A DNA stretch of 64,000 bases from Nocardiopsis suaedae (GTDB lineage: Bacteria; Actinomycetota; Actinomycetes; Streptosporangiales; Streptosporangiaceae), in contig NZ_JAQFWP010000007.1 in NCBI RefSeq assembly GCF_027706745.1, positions 62,001 through 126,000 of the forward strand, written 5' to 3'. Under the pieces are notes generated by a model. The model had not been told where the DNA came from. It was given only the letters and a program-made list of their open reading frames with translations, and searched no databases. Shown in pieces: positions 51,183 through 59,236 of this stretch. The position numbers and the translations under genes were made by a program. The stretch's first letter is position 1. Each line of letters starts with the position of its first letter.

Positions 51183-52319
51183 ATGCCCGCTGAGATCCCC
51201 GCCCGCGCCGCCCGCGAGATGGCCGCCCTGCTGGGCGGGCGCCCGGAGGCGCTGGACGCCCTCGACGCGGTCGCGCCCCGCGCCGCCGACGCCATGGCCG
51301 CCGGGTTCGCCGACGTCCTCAGCGAGAGCGGCCTGGGGCGCGCCGAACGCGAGATCGCCACCCTCGCCGCCCTGATCGCCCTCGGCGACAGCGGCCCGCA
51401 GCTCGCCGTGCACACCGCCGCCGCGCGCAACGCGGGCGTCGACGACTCCGAGATCGCCCTGCTGGTGCACCACTTGGTGCCCTACGTCGGGTTCCCCCGG
51501 GTCCTCCAGGCGGTCGGCGCGATGGGCCTGGCCCGGGTGGCGCCCGAGCACGAGGTCGGCCTCGGCGCCTGCACCACCCGCGTCACCGACCGCCCGGCCG
51601 ACGGGGCGGAGCAGCGCGAACCCCTCGTCCTGCTGCACGCGCTCGCCCTCGACCGGCGCATGTGGAGCCGCGTGCTGGACCTGCTGCCCGCCGACCGCCG
51701 CGTCATCGCCTGCGACCTGCGCGGCCACGGCCGGGCCGCCGACGCCCCGCCGCCCGCCACCCTGCACGACCACGCCGGCGACCTGGCCGCCCTGCTCGAC
51801 CGGCTGGAGGTGCCCGTCGCCCAGGTGGCCGGGTTGTCGCTGGGCGGAGCCGTCGCCCAGACGTTCGCCCTCGACCACCCGGACCGGGTCGCCCGCCTGG
51901 ACCTGCTGGCCACCGTCGCCGACCCGAAGGACGCCTTCGAGGGGCGCGCCCGCAGCGGCGAGGCCGACGGCATGGCCGCGCAGATCGCCCCGACCCTGGC
52001 GCGCTGGTTCACCCCGGAGACGCTGGCGGAGAACCCGTGGGCGGTCCGGTACGCGCGCGACCGGATCGCGCGCACGGCACCGGCGGACTGGGCGGCGAAC
52101 CTGCGCGCGCTGGCCGCCGTCGACACCCGCCCCCGCCTGCCGGAGATCACCGTGCCCACCCGCGTCGTGGCGGGCGGCGCGGACCGGTCGACCCCGGCCG
52201 ACGAGGTGCGCACCATCGCCGACGACATCCCGGGGGCCGAGTACAGCGTCATCCCCGGTGCGCCCCACATGATGGCCCTGCAGAAGCCCGACGAGCTCGC
52301 GGCCGTGCTGGCGCGCTGA
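51183..52319 (+). CDS. Carboxymuconolactone decarboxylase-like / 3-oxoadipate enol-lactonase-like fusion, reversed order
   Basis: A 378-residue fusion. Residues 10-120 are a carboxymuconolactone-decarboxylase-type helical domain (REIATLAALIALGDSGPQLA, then VHTAAARNAGVDDSEIALLV), without the CxxC of AhpD. Residues 145-375 are an alpha/beta hydrolase like PcaD: LLHALALDRRMWSRVLDLLP, nucleophile GLSLGGAVAQ, and His in PGAPHMMALQKP. Known actinobacterial PcaL has the lactonase first and decarboxylase second, so the order here is inverted. No other protocatechuate-pathway gene is adjacent (pobA is 25 kb away), so a beta-ketoadipate role is uncertain. ATG 51183. Confidence 0.88.
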   Translation: MPAEIPARAAREMAALLGGRPEALDALDAVAPRAADAMAAGFADVLSESGLGRAEREIATLAALIALGDSGPQLAVHTAAARNAGVDDSEIALLVHHLVPYVGFPRVLQAVGAMGLARVAPEHEVGLGACTTRVTDRPADGAEQREPLVLLHALALDRRMWSRVLDLLPADRRVIACDLRGHGRAADAPPPATLHDHAGDLAALLDRLEVPVAQVAGLSLGGAVAQTFALDHPDRVARLDLLATVADPKDAFEGRARSGEADGMAAQIAPTLARWFTPETLAENPWAVRYARDRIARTAPADWAANLRALAAVDTRPRLPEITVPTRVVAGGADRSTPADEVRTIADDIPGAEYSVIPGAPHMMALQKPDELAAVLAR

Positions 52320-52352
52320 CCGCCGGTCCGCCGCCCGCCGGTGCCCTGCGCG

Positions 52353-53057
52353 TCAGCCCGCCAGCGCGCGGGCCAGCTGCACGACGTCGTCGGCGACGAG
52401 GTCGGCGCCCGGCGGCGCGGGGACCGGGGCGGCCTCGGGGCCCCACTCCAGGGGCCGCGGGATGTAGGCGGTGCGGAACCCGGCCCCGGCCGCCCCTTCG
52501 AGGTCGTCGGGGTGGCAGGCCACCATGACCAGCCGCTCCGGCTCGATCCCCAGCAGCTCGGCGGCCCGGAGGTAGACCCGTCGGTCGGGCTTGTAGGTCC
52601 GGGCCAGCTCGGCCGACAGGATGCAGTCGAAGCGCAGCCCGGCCTGCTTGGTGAGCCGGGCGAGCAGGCCGACGCCGCCGTTGGACAGCGCCGCGGTGAT
52701 AACGGGGGAGCGGTGGAGCGCCTCCAGGCCGGAGGGGGCGTCGGGCCAGGGGCGGAGGCGGTGCCATACCGATACGAGCCGTTCCCGGTCGGCGTCGCCG
52801 ATCGCGTCCAGGCCGCGCTCGTCCAGGACCTCGTCGAGCATGACCCGGTGCAGCTCGTCCAACGAGCGCCACGGCGCCTCGCCGGAGACGACCGCGCCCA
52901 GGGTCGGGACGTACTTCCTTCGCCAGTCGTCGGTGACGGACGGCCAGTCGGCGTGCAGCCCGGCACGCTCGCCGACGGAGGCCAGCTCGCCGCTCACCCC
53001 CGACCGCCAGTCGGTCATCGTGCCGAACACGTCGAAAAGCGCGGCGTCAATGTCCAT
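52353..53057 (-). CDS. Haloacid dehalogenase, type II
   Basis: A 234-residue HAD-superfamily protein. Nucleophile motif I is ALFDVFGTMTDWRSGV (Asp8), motif II is AALSNGG, and motif III is the Lys in RTYKPDRRVYLRAAELLG, followed by the acidic MVACHPDDLEGA. WRSGV after motif I and the overall pattern match L-2-haloacid dehalogenases. It could equally be a phosphatase of unknown substrate. ATG 53057. The gene begins 8 bp after the protease stop on the same strand, so the two are probably co-transcribed. Confidence 0.88.
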   Translation of the reverse strand: MDIDAALFDVFGTMTDWRSGVSGELASVGERAGLHADWPSVTDDWRRKYVPTLGAVVSGEAPWRSLDELHRVMLDEVLDERGLDAIGDADRERLVSVWHRLRPWPDAPSGLEALHRSPVITAALSNGGVGLLARLTKQAGLRFDCILSAELARTYKPDRRVYLRAAELLGIEPERLVMVACHPDDLEGAAGAGFRTAYIPRPLEWGPEAAPVPAPPGADLVADDVVQLARALAG

Positions 53058-53065
53058 GGGGCCAG

Positions 53066-53992
53066 TCAATGCCCATGGGGCCGGTCTGACAAGCGGGGCC
53101 CGGGGGCGCCGGAGCCGGGCCCCAAATGGTCGTCGATGGCGTCGGCGAACGCGGGGACCTCGCTGAACAGCGAGTACAGGCGCGCCAGGTCGGGCGGCGG
53201 CCCGTCGACCGCGATCTGGTCGTGCACGACCCCGACGAGCCTGCCGTCGACGACGAGCGGCCCGCCGCTGTCGCCGGGGCCGATGGCCGGACCGCCCGAG
53301 GGGAACCCGGCGCCCACGAAGTGCGCAGGGTCGTACAGCAGGCCGTACGCCTCCGCGCTCCGCGTCCACGTGTCGTCGTCGAGGATCGGGAGGCACGCCT
53401 TCATCAGGACCGGGGAGCCTTCGCGGGGGCGGTCGAAGTCGGTCGCGCCCCACCCCAGGACCGTGCCCGTGCGGCCGGCGAGGTCGCCGTCGCCGGGGCG
53501 GGCCAGGGGCAGCGTCGGGAGCGGAAGCGGCCGGTCCAGGGTCACCACGGCGACGTCGCCGCCGGGGCGCGGCGTCAGGCCGCTGCCGGGTTCGGGCTCG
53601 GGGACGACCTGGTCGTGGCTCCACACCGCGACCGCCTCGCGCGTCCACCCCTCGTCGGTGCGCAGGTCGGTGCGTCCGGCGACGACCTGAAGGCCTTCGC
53701 GCTCCTCGGGCGTGTCCACGCAGTGCGCGGCGGTGACGACCTTGTCCGGCCGCACCAGGGCGCCCCCGCAGTACTGCCCGCCGGGCCGCTCGGGGAAGTC
53801 TCCGGGATCGGTGAGCGCGACCGCCCAGGGGTGGTCCTCGACGGACGCGGCCGAGCCGTCGACGATCCTGGTCTCCGCGCCACCGCCGGGCGCCTCGTCG
53901 GCGTGCGCGGCGCCGGGGGCACCGGCGACGAGGATCAGGAGGGTGCCCGCTGCCACCACGGACACCGTCGGCGGGATCACGGCACTGGACAT
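53066..53992 (-). CDS. Secreted trypsin-like serine protease (S1 family)
   Basis: A 308-residue exported protease. The signal peptide spans about 1-31 (VSVVAAGTLLILVAGAPGAA, cleavage after HA), then a short propeptide and the activation site RIVDGSAASVEDHPWAVAL. The triad is complete: His in VVTAAHCVD, Asp in GGDVAVVTLD, Ser in GPGDSGGPLVVDGR. The residues preceding the active serine (AIGPGDSGG) do not show the Asp typical of trypsin specificity. The C-terminal 25 residues are proline/glycine-rich. ATG 53992. Confidence 0.93.
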   Translation of the reverse strand: MSSAVIPPTVSVVAAGTLLILVAGAPGAAHADEAPGGGAETRIVDGSAASVEDHPWAVALTDPGDFPERPGGQYCGGALVRPDKVVTAAHCVDTPEEREGLQVVAGRTDLRTDEGWTREAVAVWSHDQVVPEPEPGSGLTPRPGGDVAVVTLDRPLPLPTLPLARPGDGDLAGRTGTVLGWGATDFDRPREGSPVLMKACLPILDDDTWTRSAEAYGLLYDPAHFVGAGFPSGGPAIGPGDSGGPLVVDGRLVGVVHDQIAVDGPPPDLARLYSLFSEVPAFADAIDDHLGPGSGAPGPRLSDRPHGH

Positions 53993-54096
53993 GTTCCTCC
54001 TCGCGCTCGCAGGCCTGCGGAACCGGCGCTCCGGTGGGGGAGCGGCCCCACCCTAGGTCGGCGCGGAGCGGGGGAGAGCGGCCTTTGCCCCGGGTC

Positions 54097-54213
54097 GTAC
54101 GCGCCCGTGTCGCCGTCTGGGAGCATGCGGCGGTGGACACGGGAGGCGAGTACGCGCGGCTGTGGACCGCGGCCGGAAGCGGCCAGGCGGAGCTCCGCGC
54201 CCGCCGGGGCCCA
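54097..54213 (+). pseudogene. Possible remnant of an ABC transporter C terminus
   Basis: One frame reads EHAAVDTGGEYARLWTAAGS, close to the GGEYARLW ending of exporter-type ABC ATPases, and then runs into the mobile element at 54214. Nothing of the ATPase upstream remains. The rest of 53993-54096 is the promoter region of the protease gene without recognisable features. Low confidence: the match is short. Confidence 0.3.
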
Positions 54214-54379
54214 CTAGGGGGTGTTGTGCGGATCACGACCTACTGCGCGACGCCCGGGCACGCCCCTCGCTGCGTCCTCATCGGTCGACAGCGCACCCAG
54301 GCTGACTCCCTCTTCGTCCTTGCGATGAACGCACCTGGACGCCGCTCGCTACGGCCATGATCCACCCAACACCCCCTAG
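54214..54379. mobile_element. 166-bp MITE-like inverted-repeat element (IS5-type ends)
   Basis: The left end (54214-54235) begins CTAGGGGGTGTTGTGCGGAT and matches the reverse complement of the right end (54358-54379) at 20 of 22 positions. CTAG at both edges fits a YTAR target duplication. The left end matches the 14615 element at CTAGGG, GTGTT and GGATCA with the same spacing, so both belong to one family. There is no transposase inside. The right-edge CTAG supplies the TAG stop of the export-protein gene. Confidence 0.78.
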
Positions 54380-54846
54380 ACGAAGGTGACGCCCACGGCG
54401 GCGAGGCCGCCCAGGGCGACGCCCCACACGATGATCGAGACCGTCTGCCAGAAGATCACCGCGTTGCGGGACGCGCCGAAGGAGACGGTCGCCGCCGAGG
54501 TGATCTGGCTCGGCAGGGCCAGCGGCCCCAGGAGGGCGACCCCGGCGACGCCGAAGCGGTCGAAGCGCTGCTTGAGCTTCTCGCGGCGGGGCGTCAGCGG
54601 CCGCTCGGGGCGGGAGCCGCGCACCCGCGAGCGGATCCCGTGCGACATGTACACCGCGACCAGCATCGAGGCCACGTTCCCGAGGATGGCCGCGGGGATG
54701 GCCACCAGCGGCGAGAGTCCGGCCAGGACGCCGATCACCGATCCCGTGTACGACTCGACGAAGGGGATCACGCCCAGCCCGATCACCGCGATCCACTGCA
54801 CCGCGGGCGGCAGGGTGTCGGTGAAGGCCTGGAGCTCTGCGTACAT
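54376..54846 (-). CDS. Small multidrug-export-type membrane protein
   Basis: A 156-residue membrane protein resembling the Sm_multidrug_ex family. Helices at about 16-45 (VQWIAVIGLGVIPFVESYTG, then SVIGVLAGLSPLVAIPAAIL) and near the C terminus (FWQTVSIIVWGVALGGLAAV) flank a basic cytosolic loop and the conserved FGVAGVALLGPLALPSQITS segment. ATG 54846 with GAGAGG. The stop codon is formed by the CTAG edge of the mobile element. It is divergent from a two-component system 240 bp away, which may control it. Confidence 0.78.
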   Translation of the reverse strand: MYAELQAFTDTLPPAVQWIAVIGLGVIPFVESYTGSVIGVLAGLSPLVAIPAAILGNVASMLVAVYMSHGIRSRVRGSRPERPLTPRREKLKQRFDRFGVAGVALLGPLALPSQITSAATVSFGASRNAVIFWQTVSIIVWGVALGGLAAVGVTFV

Positions 54847-55085
54847 CGGTGGCGCCTCTCTCGTTCGCTCGGGTGCGTCCGGCCGCGGCACCGGGGCGGC
54901 GCCGCGTCCGAAGCCACCGTCGCCCATCGGGGCGGTCGCTGTGCAGTGCGATTTCGTCAGCACTTTTCCCTGATGTTCGTCACGGGTGCACCCGTGACGT
55001 GGCGTCACTGGCGGCGGCGGAAGGGCGGCGGGAGACTGGGGGCGCCGGTGGCGACCAGGCCGGATCCGGTGTGGAGGGGGAGCGC

Positions 55086-56225
55086 GTGAAGAGTGGGCGG
55101 ACCGGCGAGACCCAGAGCAGGCTGCGCCTGCTCAACCTGGGGACCGTCATGGGGTCGATGTCCGCGGTCGGCGCGCTGCTCGTGGCGATGGACACCAGGT
55201 CGTGGCAGGCCGCGGTGCTCCTCGCCGTCGGCCTGGTGACGGCCCTGCTGGTGGTGCGGCAGTGGACCGTGGGCCGCTACTCGCCGCTCGCCCTCCTCGC
55301 GCTGGCCGTGACGGCGGCCGTGTGGGTGGCCGGGGCGCTGGCGGCGGACGTGCCGACGGGGGTCTACGCCTTCGCCGTCGTGGCGACCGTCATCGCCTTC
55401 GAAGTGCCGCGCCTGCGGTGGGTCATCGCCGCGGGCACGGGCGCCTCGGCCGCCGCCATCATCGCGGTGCGACTGGCGGCGGCGGGCGACGGCCCGGTGG
55501 AGGTACTGCTCCGCTATGCCGTCGTCACGCCGTGCATCGCCACGCCCGGCGTCGTCCTGACGGTCCTGGCCTACGCGGTCCACGATGTCATCGGAGAGCT
55601 GGGGCGCGCGCAGGAGCGCGAGGCCGAACTGGCCGTCATGCGGGAGCGGGTGCGCTTCGCCGGGGACCTGCACGACATCCAGGGGCACACGCTGCACGTG
55701 GTCAGGCTGAAGGTCGCGCTGGCGAAGAGGCTGCTGGAGGACGGCCACGGCGACCCGGCGCGCGCCGGGGAGGAGCTGGACGAGGTGCACGGGCTCGTCG
55801 GGGACACGATCGCCCGGACCAAGGAGCTCGCCTACGCGCAGCGGCGGCTGAACTTCTCCGCGGAGCTGGAGAACGCGAAGAACCTCTTCGAGGCGGCGGG
55901 CATCCGTGTCGAGGTGGAGCGGACGGGGGAGGTCGGTGCACGCGCGGGGGAGATGCTGGGGCAGGTCCTCAGGGAGGCGACCACTAACATCCTGCGCCAT
56001 GCGGAGGCCGGGCATGTATGGATCACCGTCTCCGGGGCGGGGATCACGGTCGCCAACGACGGGGCGAACGGTGCCGGGAAGGCGGCGCTGGGCGGGCTCG
56101 CCGTGCTACGCGACCGCTTGGCCTCCGAAGGGGGACGACTGACGGTGGAGCAGGAGGACGGGGTGTTCCGGACGGCCGCGGCGTTTCCGGGTGCACGTGA
56201 ACAGGGAAGGACGACCGGCCGATGA
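55086..56225 (+). CDS. DesK/NarL-type sensor histidine kinase
   Basis: A 379-residue membrane histidine kinase. Five to six transmembrane helices fill residues 20-165. The HisKA_3 dimerisation box is FAGDLHDIQGHTLHVVRLKV with the phospho-accepting His in LHD, and the ATPase domain has the N box REATTNILRHAEA and a G box near NDGANGAGKAALGGLAVLRD. This membrane arrangement resembles B. subtilis DesK, but the signal is unknown. GTG 55086 with GGAGGGGGAG. Overlap ATGA with the response regulator gene. Confidence 0.92.
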   Translation: MKSGRTGETQSRLRLLNLGTVMGSMSAVGALLVAMDTRSWQAAVLLAVGLVTALLVVRQWTVGRYSPLALLALAVTAAVWVAGALAADVPTGVYAFAVVATVIAFEVPRLRWVIAAGTGASAAAIIAVRLAAAGDGPVEVLLRYAVVTPCIATPGVVLTVLAYAVHDVIGELGRAQEREAELAVMRERVRFAGDLHDIQGHTLHVVRLKVALAKRLLEDGHGDPARAGEELDEVHGLVGDTIARTKELAYAQRRLNFSAELENAKNLFEAAGIRVEVERTGEVGARAGEMLGQVLREATTNILRHAEAGHVWITVSGAGITVANDGANGAGKAALGGLAVLRDRLASEGGRLTVEQEDGVFRTAAAFPGAREQGRTTGR

Positions 56226-56824
56226 CGACCGTGGTGCTCGCCGACGACGAGGCGCTCCTCCGCAAGGCGCTGGCCGCCCTGCTCCCGATGGACGGCGGGA
56301 TCACCGTGCTGGCGGAGGCGGAGAACGGCGAGGAGGCGGTCGGCGCGACGCTGCGCCACCGGCCCGACGTGCTCGTGATCGACCTGGAGATGCCCGGGAC
56401 CGACGGGTTGGGCGCCGTGTCGGAGGTGCGCCGGGAGCTGCCGGAGCAGCCGGTCCTGATGCTGACGAGGCACGCCCGGCCGGGGGTGCTGCGCAAGGCG
56501 CTGAAGCTGGGCGTCCAGGGGTTCGTGAGCAAGGCGGCCGAACCGGCGCACATCGCCGGGGTGATCGCCGCCCTGCACGAGGGGAGGCGGTGGATCGACC
56601 CGGAGGTGTCGGCGCTGGCGGTGATCGACGACTGCCCCCTGACGGACCGGGAGATCGACGTCCTGAGGGCGACGAGGGACGGCTACTCGGCGGCGGACAC
56701 GGCGGCGATGCTGCACCTGGCCGAGGGCACCGTGCGCAACTACCTGTCGAACGCGATGCAGAAGACCCAGACCCGCACCCGCCACGCGGCGGCCCGCTAC
56801 GCCCGCGAGCACGATTGGCTGTAG
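56222..56824 (+). CDS. NarL/LuxR-type response regulator (DesR-like)
   Basis: A 200-residue regulator. Receiver domain (1-118): acidic pair in LADDEALL, phospho-acceptor Asp54 in VLVIDLEMPG, Thr in MLTRHARPG, Lys in FVSKAAEP. LuxR helix-turn-helix (about 135-195): LTDREIDVLRATRDGYSAAD followed by TAAMLHLAEGTVRNYLSNAM. Translationally coupled to the sensor. Likely targets are itself and the divergent export-protein gene; in related systems the target is an adjacent ABC exporter, of which only a possible relic remains here. Confidence 0.95.
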   Translation: MTTVVLADDEALLRKALAALLPMDGGITVLAEAENGEEAVGATLRHRPDVLVIDLEMPGTDGLGAVSEVRRELPEQPVLMLTRHARPGVLRKALKLGVQGFVSKAAEPAHIAGVIAALHEGRRWIDPEVSALAVIDDCPLTDREIDVLRATRDGYSAADTAAMLHLAEGTVRNYLSNAMQKTQTRTRHAAARYAREHDWL

Positions 56825-56838
56825 AGGGGCACCCCCTC
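56824..56838 (+). terminator. Short hairpin after the response regulator gene
   Basis: GAGGGG-CAC-CCCCTC: a 6-bp stem with a 3-nt loop overlapping the last base of the stop codon. Weaker than other hairpins in the window. Confidence 0.4.
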
Positions 56839-56886
56839 GATCCTGCACTGAACCCGACGCGCATCCGCTTCCTGGCACCGTGAGGC

Positions 56887-56917
56887 TTGACGTCAAGTCA
56901 ACTTGAGATTTTAGCGT
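56887..56917 (+). promoter_or_regulatory. MerR-type promoter with 19-bp spacer; transcript probably leaderless
   Basis: TTGACG (56887-56892), 19-bp spacer, TAGCGT (56912-56917, matching TAnnnT). The spacer contains the dyad TCAAGT-CA-ACTTGA (56893-56906). A long spacer filled by a dyad is the hallmark of promoters activated by MerR-family proteins. A start about 7 bp after the -10 would coincide with ATG 56924, so the mRNA would have no leader. Confidence 0.7.
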
Positions 56918-56923
56918 CGCGGG

Positions 56924-58147
56924 ATGGACGACGACGTGACCGCATGGATCCGCGAGCGGTCCCACCCGCTCGCCGCCCCCGACCCGGACGCCTCGCTCGA
57001 CGAACTCGCGCCGCTCGACGAACTCGCGCCGCTCGACGCGATCGCCGACGGGGCCGCGGTGGTCGGGCTCGGCGAGGCGAGCCGCTTCGCCCACGAGGTG
57101 TTCACCGCGCGCTTCCGTATGTTGCGCTACCTGGTCGAGCACCTGGGGTTCCGTGCGCTGGCGCTGGAAGAGGACTGGACCAAGGGGCAGGAGCTCGACG
57201 CCCATGTCCGCACAGGACGGGGCGACCCCCGCCGCATCATCGACGCAAACGCCTGGGCGGTCTGGCGGACCGAGGAGTTCGCCGCCGCCCTGCGGTGGAT
57301 CCGGCAGCGCAACCGTGCTCACCCGGATGACCCTGTACGCATCGTCGGCCTCGACTTCGCGCGCGTGCAGGCGTCCGCCTTCGAGAAGGTCCTCGACCAC
57401 CTCCGGCGCCACGCACCCGACCGCTTCCCCGAAGCCGAGGCCCATTACGCGGACCTGCGCCCCGAGGGGGAGCCCGCCGGGAACGCCGCCCGGATCGCCG
57501 CCCACACCGACCCGGGCGGCCTGGTCGACCGCGCCGAACGGGTACGGGACCTGGTTCGGGACACCGGCCCTGTGGAGGAGCAGGAGGAGGCCGCGTGGAA
57601 CGCGCGTGTCATCGCGGGCTTCCACCGGTGGCATGCGCCCGGCGTCGCCCCCGACTCCGCCCTGATGGCCGACGGCATCGTCCGTTGGCACCGCCGCACC
57701 GGCGCGCGGATCGTCTACTGGGGCGGTACCGGGCACTCGGCGGTCCGGCCCGGCAGCGAGGGCGGGCGCCTGCGCGACCACTTGGGCCGGGCGTACCGCT
57801 CGATCGGGTTCACTTTCGACCGGGGAGAGCTGCTGTGGCCGCTCGCACCGGCCTCGCCTGAACTCGCGGAGGCGACGCTGCGCGACGCGCGCCCCGGGCC
57901 CTTCCTGCTGGACGTGCGCGGCGAGGCCCCTGCCCGCGTGAGGGAATGGCTGGACGGTCCGACACGGGTGCGGGTGATCGGTCCGCACTACGACGCGGAC
58001 CGCGATGCCGAGTTCAGCATGGAGGGCGATTCCCTGCGCACTCTGTTCGACGCGGTGGTGTTCCTGCCACAGGTCACCCCCGTGCGGCGGCTAGGGGACC
58101 GACCGGTGGGGCCGGCGTGCGTGGGCTCAGGGAGTTCCATGGCATGA
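56924..58147 (+). CDS. Erythromycin-esterase-family protein
   Basis: A 407-residue protein of the erythromycin esterase family (PF05139). The N-terminal block reads VVGLGEASRFAHEVFTARFR; in active esterases the matching block is GE-x-TH, and the catalytic histidine is Arg here. LEEDWTKGQELDAHVRTGRG, GLDFARVQASAF and YWGGTGHSAV fit the rest of the fold. So the fold is clear but macrolide hydrolysis is doubtful. An 18-bp tandem duplication (56996-57031) gives LDELAP twice near residue 27. The gene has a MerR-type promoter, suggesting induction by a small molecule. ATG 56924. Confidence 0.85.
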   Translation: MDDDVTAWIRERSHPLAAPDPDASLDELAPLDELAPLDAIADGAAVVGLGEASRFAHEVFTARFRMLRYLVEHLGFRALALEEDWTKGQELDAHVRTGRGDPRRIIDANAWAVWRTEEFAAALRWIRQRNRAHPDDPVRIVGLDFARVQASAFEKVLDHLRRHAPDRFPEAEAHYADLRPEGEPAGNAARIAAHTDPGGLVDRAERVRDLVRDTGPVEEQEEAAWNARVIAGFHRWHAPGVAPDSALMADGIVRWHRRTGARIVYWGGTGHSAVRPGSEGGRLRDHLGRAYRSIGFTFDRGELLWPLAPASPELAEATLRDARPGPFLLDVRGEAPARVREWLDGPTRVRVIGPHYDADRDAEFSMEGDSLRTLFDAVVFLPQVTPVRRLGDRPVGPACVGSGSSMA

Positions 58148-58387
58148 TGTCCGCTGCGGGGCCGGATAGCCGGGTAAGGACATGCGCGATCGCACTGGGC
58201 TAGTCGGGTGCGTGACATACCAATCTCGCGTGTCGCCCCGCTCTTGACCAGCGGAAACGCAGGAGCGATGGAAGGTCCGCTGGGGGGATACGGCGACCGC
58301 GAGCGAGAGACCGGCCGAACACCCGCCCCTCGGGACGTGTGCCGTTCGGGCCGGAAAACCAGTGGCCCCGGTCCCGGCGGGGCGGCG

Positions 58388-59053
58388 ATGCTCCCCTCCA
58401 TGGAGCGACACGATCCCCCTCTCCCCTCTGATCCAAAGAACGTCGTTCGGCACGGCTACAACGCCGTGTCGATGCTCTACCGCCGCTCGGACGACGTGCA
58501 CGTCTACGCCGACTGGATCGCCGTCCTCGAGTCCCGCCTTCCGCGTTCTGCGACCGTCTTGGACCTTGGGTGCGGCTGCGGCGTCCCCGTCGCCCGCGCG
58601 CTGGACAGGGCAGGGCACGCGGTCACCGGGGTCGACATCAGCGACGTGCAGATCGACCGCGCGCGCAGCCTGGTCCCCGGCGCCTATTTCATCCGGGCGG
58701 ACGCGGCGCATGTCGCCTTCCCCGACCGCGGATTCGACGCGGTCGTCTGCCTCTACTCCCTCATCCACATGCCGCTGCGGGACCAGCGGCGCCTCCTCGT
58801 CCGGATCGCCCGCTGGCTGCGCCCGGGAGGGCGCCTGCTCGCCACCGTCGGCCACCGGGCCTGGACGGGCACTGAGGACGGCTGGCTCGGCGGCCCCGCG
58901 CCGATGTGGTGGAGCCACGCGGACTCCGGCACCTACGCCGATTGGGTCGCCGAGGCGGGATTGACGGTGACGGATCGGCGCATCGTTCCCGAAGGGGAAT
59001 CGGCGCACGCCCTCTTCTGGGCGCGCAGACCCCTCGGCGACGGCGCCATGTGA
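58388..59053 (+). CDS. SAM-dependent methyltransferase
   Basis: A 221-residue class I methyltransferase. Motif I is VLDLGCGCGVPVARALDRAG at about 55-74, the acidic end is VTGVDISDVQ, motif II-like is FDAVVCLYSLIHMPL, and WLRPGGRLLATVG marks motif III. It resembles small-molecule methyltransferases of the Methyltransf_11/25 type. Starts at ATG 58388 or ATG 58400 are both possible; neither has a strong ribosome site. The 240 bp upstream show no gene or clear promoter. Confidence 0.85.
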   Translation: MLPSMERHDPPLPSDPKNVVRHGYNAVSMLYRRSDDVHVYADWIAVLESRLPRSATVLDLGCGCGVPVARALDRAGHAVTGVDISDVQIDRARSLVPGAYFIRADAAHVAFPDRGFDAVVCLYSLIHMPLRDQRRLLVRIARWLRPGGRLLATVGHRAWTGTEDGWLGGPAPMWWSHADSGTYADWVAEAGLTVTDRRIVPEGESAHALFWARRPLGDGAM

Positions 59054-59236
59054 CGCGCAGGACGACTGGGCCGGTCGGCTCCGCAGGGCGCACCTCTGGC
59101 GTGTCGGCGCCGTGCGCTGGCGGAGTACCTTCTCACCTGTGAATTTCCATCAGGATCGAAGCGAGTTGAGGCGTGGTCGCGCGGCCGGTGAGAATTCGCT
59201 GTTCAGGGGCGTCGTGACGCCTCTACCCCCATCACG

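Noticed and set aside
51183-52319. Calling this gene pcaL
   Set aside because: Domain order is opposite to known PcaL and no pca genes are adjacent, so only the domains are named.
54034-54360. 108-codon plus-strand open frame
   Set aside because: It begins in the protease promoter and runs through the inverted-repeat element; no coding character beyond the possible ABC remnant.
56924-58147. Functional macrolide resistance gene (ere)
   Set aside because: The catalytic histidine position is arginine and no other resistance context is present.
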